Source of the DNA: Candidatus Poseidoniaceae archaeon
Lineage (GTDB): Archaea; Thermoplasmatota; Poseidoniia; Poseidoniales; Poseidoniaceae
Reading direction: 5' to 3'
Assembly (NCBI GenBank): GCA_029250305.1
Contig: JAQXFM010000252.1
Coordinates: 1-9,737, forward strand
DNA length: 9,737 nt
Part shown: piece by piece, positions 1 to 6,164 of the stretch
Layout: every line of letters starts with the position of its first letter
Numbering within the stretch: the first letter of the stretch is position 1
Made by a program: the position numbers and the translations under genes
Notes under the pieces: model-generated
Database searches by the model: none
What the model saw: the letters and a program-made list of their open reading frames with translations, nothing else
What the model was told of the DNA's origin: nothing

Positions 1-1
1 G

Positions 2-304
2 GATTCCGGAGCCCGCGGTGTCATTGTGACCCTCGCTGGAAAACTGACCGGTTCTCGAAACCGAACAGAGAAGTACATTCGTGGCCACGTGAAGTACTGC
101 GGTGAAACCGCATTGCAACATATGGACACCGGCTACTCAGTGGCTGTCAAGAAGTTGGGAACCATTGGCTGCACCGTTGCAATCATGCGACCAGGCACCA
201 AACTCCCTCACGAAATCAGCATCTTCTCTGATGAAGAACTGCGCATCCGTGCAGAACAAGCTGAAGCAGCCAACGCTGCAGCACCTGCGGGGGCGAGCGA
301 ATGA
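2..304 (+). CDS. rps3: 30S ribosomal protein S3 (uS3), C-terminal part
   Basis: The reading frame is open from base 2, so the gene enters from the left and the GTG at 26 is not its start. The 100 visible residues match the C-terminal domain of archaeal S3. They include the GKLTGSRNRTEKYIRGHVKYCGE stretch (broken here: GKLTGSRNRTEK, then YIRGHVKYCGE), followed by DTGYSVAVKKLGTIGCTVAI and an Ala/Glu-rich tail. The N-terminal KH domain lies outside the window. S3 sits at the mRNA entry tunnel of the small subunit. The stop TGA at 302-304 overlaps the L29 start as ATGA, the usual sign of translational coupling. The tail after residue 80 is probably disordered. Identification is by remembered family motifs and by the canonical S3-L29 neighbourhood. 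Confidence 0.96.
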   Translation, partial: DSGARGVIVTLAGKLTGSRNRTEKYIRGHVKYCGETALQHMDTGYSVAVKKLGTIGCTVAIMRPGTKLPHEISIFSDEELRIRAEQAEAANAAAPAGASE

Positions 305-492
305 GCTTCGTTTCCAACCGTGAGATCGCTTCCATGAGCAAGGACGCTCGAGAAGCACGCATGCTTGAACTCCAAGAAGAGTTGTTGCAACTCCGTGCTG
401 AAAAGGCACTGGGTGGCACCCCATCCAACATCGGTGCATACAAGGCGACCCGCCGAAGTATTGCCCGACTCAAAACACACATGAGTCAATGA
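301..492 (+). CDS. rpl29: 50S ribosomal protein L29 (uL29)
   Basis: This 63-residue protein has the two-helix L29 pattern. An N-terminal segment with SNREIASMSKDAREARMLEL leads into EELLQLRAEKALGG, and a second helix follows with RRSIARLKT near residues 51-58. L29 binds 23S rRNA beside the exit tunnel, next to the docking site for signal recognition particle. The ATG at 301 is preferred over the internal ATG at 334 because the residues before Met12 match the family N-terminus. There is no good Shine-Dalgarno motif upstream, only a G-run at 289-293. Initiation therefore probably depends on termination of S3 at the overlapping ATGA. The length is normal for the family, and the location between S3 and SUI1 is the standard archaeal order. 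Confidence 0.95.
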   Translation: MSFVSNREIASMSKDAREARMLELQEELLQLRAEKALGGTPSNIGAYKATRRSIARLKTHMSQ

Positions 493-503
493 AGTGAACC
501 CAC

Positions 504-508
504 AGGAG
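504..508 (+). promoter_or_regulatory. Shine-Dalgarno for SUI1, sets the ATG start
   Basis: AGGAG lies 10 bases before the ATG at 519. It is only 4 bases from an in-frame TTG at 513, so the ATG is the better start. It sits in the 26-base L29-SUI1 gap. Confidence 0.75.
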
Positions 509-518
509 AAGATTGACA

Positions 519-818
519 ATGGCGGCTATTTGTAACATATGCGGACTCCCTGACGAGTTGTGCATCTGTCAAGAAATTGCCAAGGAACAACAACGAGCCA
601 TCCTTTCAACCGACCGACGACGATATGGAAAAATTGTAACCAAGGTAGAAGGAATCGAAGACTCAGCTATTGACATTAACAAACTTGCCAAGATTCTCAA
701 AAACAAATGCGCAGCCGGTGGTACAGTGAAAGGACGAACAATCGAACTCCAAGGCGACCACAAGAAGAAAGCGGCTGGCGTACTCAAAAACGAAGGATTC
801 AATGTAGAGGTGCGATGA
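519..818 (+). CDS. Translation initiation factor SUI1 (aIF1/eIF1)
   Basis: From ATG 519 this is a 99-residue SUI1/eIF1 family protein. The N-terminus has four cysteines, C5, C8, C15 and C17, in CNICGLPDELCIC, a likely zinc-binding motif of the kind I recall in archaeal SUI1 proteins. The SUI1 fold follows. It has RRRYGKIVTKVEGI at 33-46, then the signature CAAGGTVKGRTIELQGDH at 64-81, and it ends with the helix and strand KKKAAGVLKNEGFNVEV. The family acts on the small ribosomal subunit in start-codon selection. Its place between L29 and the RNase P subunit is the conserved archaeal arrangement. An upstream in-frame TTG at 513 would add two residues, but the Shine-Dalgarno spacing argues against it. 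The next gene starts one base after the stop. Confidence 0.95.
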   Translation: MAAICNICGLPDELCICQEIAKEQQRAILSTDRRRYGKIVTKVEGIEDSAIDINKLAKILKNKCAAGGTVKGRTIELQGDHKKKAAGVLKNEGFNVEVR

Positions 819-819
819 T

Positions 820-1077
820 ATGACACACTACAACAGCACATGGATCGGTTCGACGATGAACATCGTTGAATCAAACGACCCGACCTTGGTCGGACGAACG
901 GGCTTGGTTTTGGATGAAACCAAGAACACCCTGGTCATGCTCGAAAAGGATTCCACAATCCGAATCGGCAAGGCTGGCATCAAATTTACCCTCGACAGCA
1001 GCGATGTTGTCGTTCAAGGCGCACTGGTTGGTCAGCGCCCAGAAGATAGAACCAACCGAAAATACAGGATGGCCTGA
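820..1077 (+). CDS. rnp1: RNase P protein component 1 (Rpp29/Pop4 homologue)
   Basis: This 85-residue protein has the Sm-like barrel motifs of the archaeal Rpp29 family. WIGSTMNIVESNDPTLVG at residues 8-25 is followed by GLVLDETKNTLVM at 28-40, KAGIKF at 51-56, VQGALVGQRPEDR at 65-77 and a basic end. Rpp29 is a protein subunit of RNase P, which removes 5' leaders from precursor tRNA. It normally pairs with Rpp21. ATG 820 is preferred over the internal ATG at 856 because the WIGS segment is conserved. GAGGTG at 807-812 lies 7 bases before it. The gene sits between SUI1 and S17 as in many archaea. Its last codons include AGG at 1066-1068, which also serves as part of the S17 ribosome-binding region. 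Confidence 0.93.
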   Translation: MTHYNSTWIGSTMNIVESNDPTLVGRTGLVLDETKNTLVMLEKDSTIRIGKAGIKFTLDSSDVVVQGALVGQRPEDRTNRKYRMA

Positions 1078-1081
1078 TACT

Positions 1082-1417
1082 ATGCGAGACATCGGAGTAG
1101 ACGTGAAAAACCCCACAGATGAGTGGGACGGAGATGCAAACTGCCCCTTCTATGGAAGCCTACGCCTACGTGGCCAGGTTTTGGAAGGAACTGTTTCCAG
1201 CCTCGGTATGCAAAAGACGATCACCATTGAGCGAAACAACGTTCGCTACATGGAGAAGTACGAACGATTCGAAAAGCGAACAAGTGTTCTCTCTGCTCAC
1301 CTGCCAGCGTGCATCGGTGAAGTGGCAGTGGGTGACACAGTCAAGGTCATGGAATGCCGTCCTCTCTCGAAGACGGTTTCATTCTGCGTCATCGAAACCA
1401 CTGGAGGTGAGGCCTGA
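1082..1417 (+). CDS. rps17: 30S ribosomal protein S17 (uS17)
   Basis: This is a 111-residue archaeal S17. The frame stays open upstream to 866 inside the RNase P gene, but the family match starts only after the Met at 1082, so that is the start. Visible motifs are CPFYGSLRLRGQ at 21-32, GTVSSLGMQKTITIERN at 36-52, the YMEKYERFEKR segment at 56-66 and ECRPLSKTVSF at 91-101. S17 is an OB-fold protein that binds 16S rRNA early in small-subunit assembly. The first 20 residues form a short acidic archaeal-type lead. The ribosome-binding site is weak: AGGATGG at 1066-1072, overlapping the end of the upstream gene. The stop shares one base with the L14 start. Confidence 0.95.
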   Translation: MRDIGVDVKNPTDEWDGDANCPFYGSLRLRGQVLEGTVSSLGMQKTITIERNNVRYMEKYERFEKRTSVLSAHLPACIGEVAVGDTVKVMECRPLSKTVSFCVIETTGGEA

Positions 1418-1815
1418 TGCGTGGAATCGCTGGACGCCAAACCCGTGGATTGCCAACGGCTGCACGTTTGCACGTCGCTGACAACACAGGCGCAAAGATC
1501 GTTCAAATCATCAACATTCTCAAGCTCGGTAACACCATCCGTCGTTACCCTGCTGGTGGCGTTGGTGACCTTGCCAAGGTCTCCGTGAAGAAGGGTACAC
1601 CTGAAACACGACGCCAAATGTTCAACGCCGTCATCATCCGACAACGCCGGCCATTCCGCCGAGTCGATGGTACATGGGTCCAATTCGAAGACAACGCTTG
1701 CGTGATCACCAACGAAAAGGGCGATGTGCAAGGGTCGGATATCAAGGGGCCTGTGTCCCGTGAGGCCGCAGAGCGCTGGCCACGTATCGCTGCAAACGCA
1801 AAGCAAATCATTTGA
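1417..1815 (+). CDS. rpl14: 50S ribosomal protein L14 (uL14)
   Basis: This 132-residue protein of normal archaeal L14 length has LHVADNTGAKIVQIINI at 18-34, the L14 signature region. VGDLAKVSVKKGTPE at 49-63, AVIIRQRRPFRRVDG at 71-85 and DNACVITNEKGDVQGSDIKG at 92-111 follow, with the usual PVSREAAERWPRIA ending. L14 binds 23S rRNA at the subunit interface and is where the anti-association factor aIF6 docks in archaea. GGAGGTGA at 1403-1410 lies 6 bases before the ATG. The start shares its A with the S17 stop (TGATG). The stop TGA is fused to the L24 ribosome-binding site. Nothing is missing relative to the family. Confidence 0.97.
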   Translation: MRGIAGRQTRGLPTAARLHVADNTGAKIVQIINILKLGNTIRRYPAGGVGDLAKVSVKKGTPETRRQMFNAVIIRQRRPFRRVDGTWVQFEDNACVITNEKGDVQGSDIKGPVSREAAERWPRIAANAKQII

Positions 1816-1820
1816 GGTGA
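1813..1820 (+). promoter_or_regulatory. Stop codon merged with Shine-Dalgarno for L24
   Basis: TGAGGTGA contains the L14 stop (1813-1815) and a strong GAGGTGA ribosome-binding core, 4 bases before the L24 ATG at 1825. The same octamer recurs at 4019-4026 and 7399-7406. Confidence 0.8.
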
Positions 1821-1824
1821 AATT

Positions 1825-2232
1825 ATGGTAAAAAGTATGAAACCAGGAAAGCAACGAAAGGCGCACTTCAACGCGCCAATGCACGAGAAGCGAAAGCGGG
1901 TTGCCGCTCGCCTCCAACTCAAAGACCGAGATGAGCGCTTCGACGGTGTCCGCACCGTCACCGTTCGTGTCGGAGACACCGTGAAGGTTGTTCGTGGCGA
2001 TCTCGCCAACGGCGGCAAGCGACACGGCGGAAAGCGAGGCGCAGATCCACTTGTTGGAACTGTGATTCGAATTGATTCAGAAAAGGGCCGCCTTTACATC
2101 GAAGGTGCCAAGGCCTCCAAGGCCGACAACAAAGAAGAGGCGGTTCCGGTCCACTCTTCCAATGTCGTCGTCGTCCGTTTGGACGAGACTGACAAGTTGC
2201 GAATGCAACAACTCACCGGGAACAGGAGCTGA
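1825..2232 (+). CDS. rpl24: 50S ribosomal protein L24 (uL24, archaeal L24/L26e type)
   Basis: This 135-residue protein begins with the basic archaeal N-terminus (KPGKQRKAHFNAPMHEKRK at 6-24). The KOW domain follows from about 43, with VRVGDTVKVVRGD at 47-59. It continues through VGTVIRIDSEKGRLYIEGAK at 77-96 and ends with the VHSSNVVVVRLDETDK strand. L24 is an early-assembling protein near the tunnel exit that binds 23S rRNA. A Gly/Lys/Arg-rich insertion at about 62-74 (NGGKRHGGKRGAD) lies where archaeal homologues normally have a short turn before the EGKV strand. I have listed it as a finding. The gene ends with an AGG codon at 2224-2226 that forms the S4e ribosome-binding site. Confidence 0.95.
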   Translation: MVKSMKPGKQRKAHFNAPMHEKRKRVAARLQLKDRDERFDGVRTVTVRVGDTVKVVRGDLANGGKRHGGKRGADPLVGTVIRIDSEKGRLYIEGAKASKADNKEEAVPVHSSNVVVVRLDETDKLRMQQLTGNRS

Positions 2233-2237
2233 AGAAT

Positions 2238-2939
2238 ATGGGAAGCAGTAACCACTTGAAGCGATTGGCCATGCCACGAAGCTGGCCACTCCCTCGTAAG
2301 ACCACGATCTGGGTAACACGTCCAACACCGGGCGCTCACCCTCTGGAATTGTGCATGCCAATCAACCTCGTCATCCGTGACGTTCTCGGCTTTGCACGCT
2401 CAACCCGTGAAGTTCGACACATCCTCCACAACGGATTGGCCATGATTGACGGCCGAGTCTGCAAGGAAACCCGACGTGGTGTCGGTTTGATGGACGTACT
2501 GTCCCTTGGCGACAACCACTACCGATGTGTTCTCGACCACAACGGTCGACTTCGCTACCGCCCAATCTCCGCTGATGAAGCTGGATGGAAGGTTTGCCGA
2601 ATTGAAGGCAAGAGCACCATCAAGGGCGGCAAGACCCAACTCAACCTCCACGACGGACGCAACATCATCGTCGATGATGCTGCAGAATACTCAACTGGAA
2701 GTTCACTCAAACTTGCGCTTCCAAGCCAAGACATCATTGAACACATCAAGTTCGCTGAAGGCGTTCGCTGCTACCTCATCGGTGGTGCACACGTTGGTGG
2801 TTTCGCAAACATGACCTCGTTCGAAGTCAAGCGATCCAGCATGGCAAACGAAGTTCAGTTCGACGATTTCGGTACTGTTGCCAGCAACGTCTTCGCTGTT
2901 GGTGACGCAACCCTCCCAAACACAGAGGTGGTTGAGTGA
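2238..2939 (+). CDS. rps4e: 30S ribosomal protein S4e (eS4)
   Basis: This 233-residue protein carries the typical S4e opening HLKRLAMPRSWPLPRK at 6-21. An S4-type RNA-binding domain follows at about 40-90, with INLVIRDVLGFARSTREVRH and NGLAMIDGRVCKETRRGVG within it. The central S4e domain comes next, then a KOW-like C-terminal section around 172-195 with GVRCYLIGGAHVGGFANM. S4e is a small-subunit protein found in archaea and eukaryotes but absent from bacteria, so it helps fix the domain of the organism. AGGAG at 2224-2228 lies 9 bases before the ATG. The last four bases of the gene (GTGA) contain the GTG start of L5. The length is normal for the family. Confidence 0.96.
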   Translation: MGSSNHLKRLAMPRSWPLPRKTTIWVTRPTPGAHPLELCMPINLVIRDVLGFARSTREVRHILHNGLAMIDGRVCKETRRGVGLMDVLSLGDNHYRCVLDHNGRLRYRPISADEAGWKVCRIEGKSTIKGGKTQLNLHDGRNIIVDDAAEYSTGSSLKLALPSQDIIEHIKFAEGVRCYLIGGAHVGGFANMTSFEVKRSSMANEVQFDDFGTVASNVFAVGDATLPNTEVVE

Positions 2940-3463
2940 GCGAGACTGTCAACCCAATGACTGTTCCACGCATCACCAAGGTGAGCGTAAACATCGGTGT
3001 CGGCGAAGGTGGAGAACGCCTCGTCAACGCTGAGAGCGTTCTCGAACTCGTGACCGGTGTCAAGCCACAACGAACCCTTGGACGAATCCAAAACCGGGAC
3101 CTCAAGGTCCGACAAGGCGCACCAATTGGTTGCAAGGCAACCATGCGCTCCAAAGAAGACATCAAGAAGTTCTTGACCGATGCTTTCTGGGTCCGAGAAA
3201 ACTTGATTCCAACATGGAACTTTGACCGAGAGGGTAACCTCTCGTTCGGTGTCCGTGACTACACAGACTTCCCCGGACAAAAATACAATCCTGACATCGG
3301 TATCTACGGTATGGACATCACCGTCGTTCTTGAACGACCAGGCCACCGTGTGAGCCGCCGACGCCGTGCTAAGGGCAAGGTCGGAATGGACCACCGTGTC
3401 ACACCTGACGAATCCCGTGCCTGGTTCGTAGAAAACTACGGCATCACCATCATGGAGGAATGA
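2936..3463 (+). CDS. rpl5: 50S ribosomal protein L5 (uL5)
   Basis: This 175-residue protein has the L5 N-terminal strand and P-loop-like motif PRITKVSVNIGVGEGGERL at 11-29. It then shows GVKPQRTLGR at 41-50, RQGAPIGCKATMR at 59-71 and FGVRDYTDFPGQKYNPDIGI at 104-123. A basic RRRRAKGKVG segment at 141-150 completes the pattern. L5 binds 5S rRNA with L18 and contacts the small subunit. The GTG at 2936 is chosen because GAGGTG at 2925-2930 lies 5 bases before it and because it overlaps the S4e stop (GTGA), a coupled arrangement. The alternative ATG at 2957 would lose seven residues and has no better ribosome-binding site. Confidence 0.95.
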   Translation: MSETVNPMTVPRITKVSVNIGVGEGGERLVNAESVLELVTGVKPQRTLGRIQNRDLKVRQGAPIGCKATMRSKEDIKKFLTDAFWVRENLIPTWNFDREGNLSFGVRDYTDFPGQKYNPDIGIYGMDITVVLERPGHRVSRRRRAKGKVGMDHRVTPDESRAWFVENYGITIMEE

Positions 3464-3465
3464 AT

Positions 3466-3618
3466 ATGGCAAGAGATCATGGAGAACGAATTGGCCGCAC
3501 AAACGGCTGCCGACGCTGCGGACGACGACGTGGAATGATTCGACGACACGGATTGCGTGTTTGTCGACAATGTTTCCGCGACATCGCACCTTCGATTGGC
3601 TTCAAGAAAATGAATTAA
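3466..3618 (+). CDS. rps14: 30S ribosomal protein S14, zinc-ribbon type (uS14)
   Basis: This short gene encodes 50 residues. It begins with MARDHGERIGRTNG and carries four cysteines, C15, C18, C33 and C36, as C-x2-C-x14-C-x2-C, the zinc-ribbon form of S14. Between them lies a very basic stretch with RRRGMIRRHGLRV. The end, FRDIAPSIGFKK, matches the conserved S14 C-terminus. S14 binds 16S rRNA in the head of the small subunit. GGAGG at 3454-3458 lies 7 bases before the ATG, inside the end of L5. It is the only complete gene here that stops with TAA, and that TAA runs directly into the S8 ribosome-binding site. Arg is encoded by CGA, CGC and CGT plus one AGA. It is slightly shorter than the 53-56 residues I would expect, at its N-terminus. 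Confidence 0.95.
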   Translation: MARDHGERIGRTNGCRRCGRRRGMIRRHGLRVCRQCFRDIAPSIGFKKMN

Positions 3619-3625
3619 GGAGGAG
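3617..3625 (+). promoter_or_regulatory. Strong Shine-Dalgarno for S8 overlapping the S14 stop
   Basis: AAGGAGGAG begins within the S14 stop TAA (3616-3618) and lies 6 bases before the S8 ATG at 3632. It and the secY site are the longest ribosome-binding sites in the window. Confidence 0.8.
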
Positions 3626-3631
3626 AAAGAT

Positions 3632-4021
3632 ATGCAATTTGATCCACTCAACGACGCACTCATCAAGATGTACAACGCAGAGCAAGCAGGAAAGTTCAAT
3701 GTCGAACTCGCCCCTGCTTCCAAACTGCTTGGCAATGTCTTGGAAATCATGCAAAAGTCTGGCTATGTAGGCTCCATCGACCGAAGTGAAGACGGTCGCG
3801 GCGGTTCCTACACCGTTGAACTTCGCGGCGCCATCAACCGATGCGGCACGGTCAAACCCCGTCACAGCATCCGACGCCAAGAATACGACCAATGGGAAAC
3901 CCGCTACCTACCAGCGCAAGACTTTGGCCTTCTGATCCTAACAACGAACTCCGGTGTCATGCATCATTACGATGCAAAAGACGCCCGTATTGGTGGTAAG
4001 CTACTGGCTTACGTATACTGA
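3632..4021 (+). CDS. rps8: 30S ribosomal protein S8 (uS8)
   Basis: This is a 129-residue archaeal S8. The N-terminal domain starts DPLNDALIKMYNAEQAGK at 4-21, with the SKLLGNVLEIMQKSGYVG helix and strand at 30-47. The C-terminal RNA-binding domain ends with the family signature LTTNSGVMHHYDAKDARIGG at 103-122, followed by KLLAYVY. S8 binds helix 21 of 16S rRNA. In bacteria S8 also represses the spc operon by binding its mRNA. Whether that happens here cannot be seen from the sequence. The length is normal, and the stop TGA is fused with the ribosome-binding site of L6. Confidence 0.97.
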   Translation: MQFDPLNDALIKMYNAEQAGKFNVELAPASKLLGNVLEIMQKSGYVGSIDRSEDGRGGSYTVELRGAINRCGTVKPRHSIRRQEYDQWETRYLPAQDFGLLILTTNSGVMHHYDAKDARIGGKLLAYVY

Positions 4022-4026
4022 GGTGA
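4019..4026 (+). promoter_or_regulatory. Stop codon merged with Shine-Dalgarno for L6, sets the start
   Basis: TGAGGTGA contains the S8 stop and places GAGGTGA 5 bases before the L6 ATG at 4032. An upstream in-frame ATG at 3954, inside S8, is therefore not the start. Confidence 0.8.
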
Positions 4027-4031
4027 ATATT

Positions 4032-4574
4032 ATGGTAAAACTCGACAGAATCGAACATTTCGTAACCATCCCTGAAGACGTCACAGCTACGCTCAGCGAA
4101 GATGGCGTCGTCACCATCACAGGACCCAAGGGCTCCTTGAACCGGACCTTCGTCAGCACCTCGTGCACACTCCACCAAGACGGTGGCGGCCTCATTGTCC
4201 GTGTTGACATGCCTCGCCGAAAGCAACGAGCATTGGCTGGAACTTGGAACGCACACCTCAACAACATGGTGAAAGGCGTCACCCAAGGATTCACCTACCA
4301 ACTCAAGGCACTGTACTCTCACTTCCCCATGACCATGGCTGTGAAGGGCAACACATTTGTTGTCAACAACTACTTTGGTGAGCGAGTCCCACGAACTTCT
4401 GACATCCTCCCAGGTGTTGAAGTCAAGGTTAGCAACAAGGTGGAAGTGACTGTAACTGGAATCGACAAGGAAAACGTCGGCCAGACTGCAGCAAACATCG
4501 AACGAAGCACCACGGTCAAGAACCGTGACCGACGTGTGTTCCAAGACGGAATATACCTCATCCACAAGGAGTGA
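4032..4574 (+). CDS. rpl6: 50S ribosomal protein L6 (uL6)
   Basis: From ATG 4032 this is a 180-residue archaeal L6 with two repeats of the L6 fold. The first repeat has IPEDVTATLSEDGVVTITGP at 13-32, GSLNRTF and RRKQRALAGTWNAHLNNMVKG at 62-82 (split here as RRKQRALAGTW and NAHLNNMVKG). The second has MTMAVKGNTFVVNNYFGERV at 100-119. It ends with the archaeal signature RDRRVFQDGIYLI at 165-177. L6 lies near the sarcin-ricin loop and the factor-binding site of the large subunit. The reading frame extends upstream into S8, but the family match begins at the Met at 4032, which also has a good ribosome-binding site. The gene is complete and of normal length. Confidence 0.97.
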   Translation: MVKLDRIEHFVTIPEDVTATLSEDGVVTITGPKGSLNRTFVSTSCTLHQDGGGLIVRVDMPRRKQRALAGTWNAHLNNMVKGVTQGFTYQLKALYSHFPMTMAVKGNTFVVNNYFGERVPRTSDILPGVEVKVSNKVEVTVTGIDKENVGQTAANIERSTTVKNRDRRVFQDGIYLIHKE

Positions 4575-4579
4575 TATGA

Positions 4580-5194
4580 ATGGCAGAAGATTATCAAAAA
4601 ATGACCGTTGCTGAACTCAAGGAACTCCTCAAGGCGGCAGACTTGCCCCTCTCAGGAAAGAAAGCCGATCTCATCGCTCGTCTCACAGAGGCGAATGAGG
4701 CTGCACCAGCAGCTGAAGCCCAAGACGACGAGTCTTGGGATGACGATGGCGATTGGGACGACGAGGCTGTTGAAGGCCACGTCGCAAAGCAGAAGCCTGT
4801 TCTCGATGAAGAGACAAAGGCAGCTCTTTCCCTCCGTGCTGAACAAAAGAAATTGACCCCATCCTTCCGACGAACTGAATGGTTCCGATACAAGCGATTG
4901 TCTCGCTCCGGATGGCGTGCCCCTCATGGAATGGACAGCAAGCAACGACGAAACTACCGCTACCGTGGTTCCCTCGTCCGTGTCGGACACGGAAAGGTCG
5001 CGGCTGCACGTGGTCTGCACCCATCTGGCTTCCAAGAAGTGATGGTTCAGAACACAACCGATCTCGAAACGATTGACCCTGAAACCCAAGCCGCACGTGT
5101 CGGCCGAGGTGTCGGTGGTCGAAAGCGAGAACACATTTACTCACGAGCCGATGAACTCGGTATTCGTGTGCTCAACCGAAGGAGGGATGTTTGA
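4580..5194 (+). CDS. rpl32e: 50S ribosomal protein L32e (eL32) with N-terminal SAP-like domain
   Basis: This 204-residue protein has three parts. Residues 8-40 look like a SAP motif: MTVAELKELLKAADLPLSG is followed by KKADLIARLTEA. Residues 48-66 are strongly acidic with two Trp (DDESWDDDGDWDDEA). Residues from about 92 match L32e, with FRRTEWFRYKRLSRSGWRAP at 96-115, the RGLHPSGFQEVMVQN segment and GRKREHIYSRADELGIRVLN near the end. L32e is an archaeal/eukaryotic large-subunit protein. Some archaeal L32e proteins have N-terminal extensions, as I recall with a helix-hairpin-helix-like unit in haloarchaea, but here the extension reads as SAP. SAP units usually bind nucleic acid. AAGGAG at 4566-4571 lies 8 bases before the start. 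An ATG at 4576 is out of frame. The last Arg codons, AGG AGG, build the L19e ribosome-binding site. Confidence 0.94.
   Translation: MAEDYQKMTVAELKELLKAADLPLSGKKADLIARLTEANEAAPAAEAQDDESWDDDGDWDDEAVEGHVAKQKPVLDEETKAALSLRAEQKKLTPSFRRTEWFRYKRLSRSGWRAPHGMDSKQRRNYRYRGSLVRVGHGKVAAARGLHPSGFQEVMVQNTTDLETIDPETQAARVGRGVGGRKREHIYSRADELGIRVLNRRRDV
5180..5186 (+). promoter_or_regulatory. Shine-Dalgarno for L19e built from tandem AGG codons
   Basis: AGGAGGG lies 7 bases before the L19e ATG at 5194 and is read in the L32e frame as Arg-Arg (AGG AGG). It favours ATG 5194 over the in-frame TTG at 5191. Confidence 0.8.
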
Positions 5195-5655
5195 TGCAAA
5201 TCACCAATCAAAAGCGACTCGCTGCTAAACTACTCGGCTGTGGTGTCCACCGAGTGTGGATTAACCCATCCTATGTCGACCAGATTTCATCTGCTGTTCA
5301 AACAGATGACATTCGTGAATTCATCGAAGAAGGCTGGATCAAGGCAAAGGCGATCAAGGGCACATCCCGTGTCCGGGCCCGTGCACGTCTTGAACAAAAG
5401 CGCAAGGGACGACGCAAGGGACAAGGAAAGCGTGCTGGTACAGCAAACGCCCGAAACCCTCGTAAGAACCGCTGGATGCGAACCATCCGCTCCCAACGAC
5501 GTGTTCTCAAGGACATGCGTGAAGATGGTACCATCCAATCCTCGCAATACCGCCGATACTACCTCAAAGCAAAGGGTGGTTCCTACCGTTCCATTGCACA
5601 CATGCGCTCTCAGATGACCATTGAAGGCGTTTCGCTCCCAGGAGGTGTTGAGTGA
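5194..5655 (+). CDS. rpl19e: 50S ribosomal protein L19e (eL19)
   Basis: This 153-residue protein begins with the L19e N-terminal domain, NQKRLAAKLLGCGVHRVWI at 5-23. DDIREFIEEGWIKAKAIKG follows at 38-56. The long basic helix region has RKGQGKRAGTANARNPRKNR at 74-93 and a C-terminal helix with SYRSIAHMRSQM at 130-141. L19e is an archaeal/eukaryotic large-subunit protein that bridges to the small subunit and lies near the tunnel exit. The start shares its A with the L32e stop as TGATG, and an in-frame TTG at 5191 is not needed. The very high Arg/Lys content is normal for the family. The gene ends with GGAGGTG at 5641-5647, which serves as the L18 ribosome-binding site. Confidence 0.96.
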   Translation: MQITNQKRLAAKLLGCGVHRVWINPSYVDQISSAVQTDDIREFIEEGWIKAKAIKGTSRVRARARLEQKRKGRRKGQGKRAGTANARNPRKNRWMRTIRSQRRVLKDMREDGTIQSSQYRRYYLKAKGGSYRSIAHMRSQMTIEGVSLPGGVE

Positions 5656-6164
5656 TGCGTGGAACACAACGCCGCTCGATCTTCCGCCGACGAAAGGCTG
5701 GTCTGACCGACTACCGTCGCCGACTCAAGCTGCTCCGAGGACGCAAGTCCCGCGCTGTGGTCCGTGTGTCCAACACTCGAACCACATGCCAACTTGTTGA
5801 CTGGGCTGCTTCCGGTGACCTCGTGAAGGTGACCATGACTGGAACGGATCTCATGAAGAAATACGGCTGGCCTGAAGACTTCTCTCAGAAGTCGGTCCCT
5901 GCATCCTACCTCGTAGGCTACGCAATGGGCAAGGCTGCTATGGCTCAAGGCTGCGAACAAGCAGTTCTTGACGTCGGTTTGGCTGCAACCCCCGCCGGTG
6001 GACGTGTGTTCGCTGCGCTCAAGGGCATGGTTGACGCTGGCCTCGACATCCCTCACGGCGACCAAGTGTTGCCAGACGACGACCGTGTGAACGGCGCTCA
6101 CATTGGCGACAATGTGGCCGGTGCGGTCGAAACCACCAAGAAAACCATCGAGGAGGCATACTGA
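5655..6164 (+). CDS. rpl18: 50S ribosomal protein L18 (uL18)
   Basis: This 169-residue archaeal L18 (eukaryotic L5-like) starts with a basic segment RRRKAGLTDYRRRLKLLRGR at 11-30. SRAVVRVSNTRTTCQLV at 32-48 is followed by SYLVGYAMGKAA at 84-95 and AVLDVGLAATPAGGRVFAAL at 103-122. VDAGLDIPHGDQVLPDD at 126-142 is the usual archaeal ending region. L18 binds 5S rRNA with L5 and anchors it to the large subunit. The ATG at 5655 overlaps the L19e stop by one base (TGATG). GGAGGTG at 5641-5647 lies 7 bases before it. An in-frame GTG directly upstream at 5652 is a less likely start. Length and motifs are normal. Confidence 0.96.
   Translation: MRGTQRRSIFRRRKAGLTDYRRRLKLLRGRKSRAVVRVSNTRTTCQLVDWAASGDLVKVTMTGTDLMKKYGWPEDFSQKSVPASYLVGYAMGKAAMAQGCEQAVLDVGLAATPAGGRVFAALKGMVDAGLDIPHGDQVLPDDDRVNGAHIGDNVAGAVETTKKTIEEAY

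Noticed and set aside
519..1077. SUI1 and the RNase P subunit as an unusual insertion in a ribosomal cluster
   Set aside because: These two genes between L29 and S17 are a known conserved archaeal arrangement.
866..1081. Upstream extension of the S17 frame
   Set aside because: It lies inside the RNase P subunit gene in another frame and does not resemble S17. The family match begins at the ATG at 1082.
1297..2025. Antisense frame of 242 codons opposite S17, L14 and L24
   Set aside because: It spans three well-identified genes on the other strand, has no family motifs, and is explained by CGA-rich codon use.
2855..3589. Antisense frame of 244 codons opposite S4e, L5 and S14
   Set aside because: It is a mirror of conserved ribosomal genes without recognisable motifs or a ribosome-binding site.
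3954..4031. Upstream extension of the L6 frame
   Set aside because: It overlaps the end of S8. L6 similarity and the ribosome-binding site both point to the ATG at 4032.
3957..4565. Antisense frame of 202 codons opposite L6
   Set aside because: It lies wholly opposite L6 and has no recognisable domain. It is a compositional shadow.
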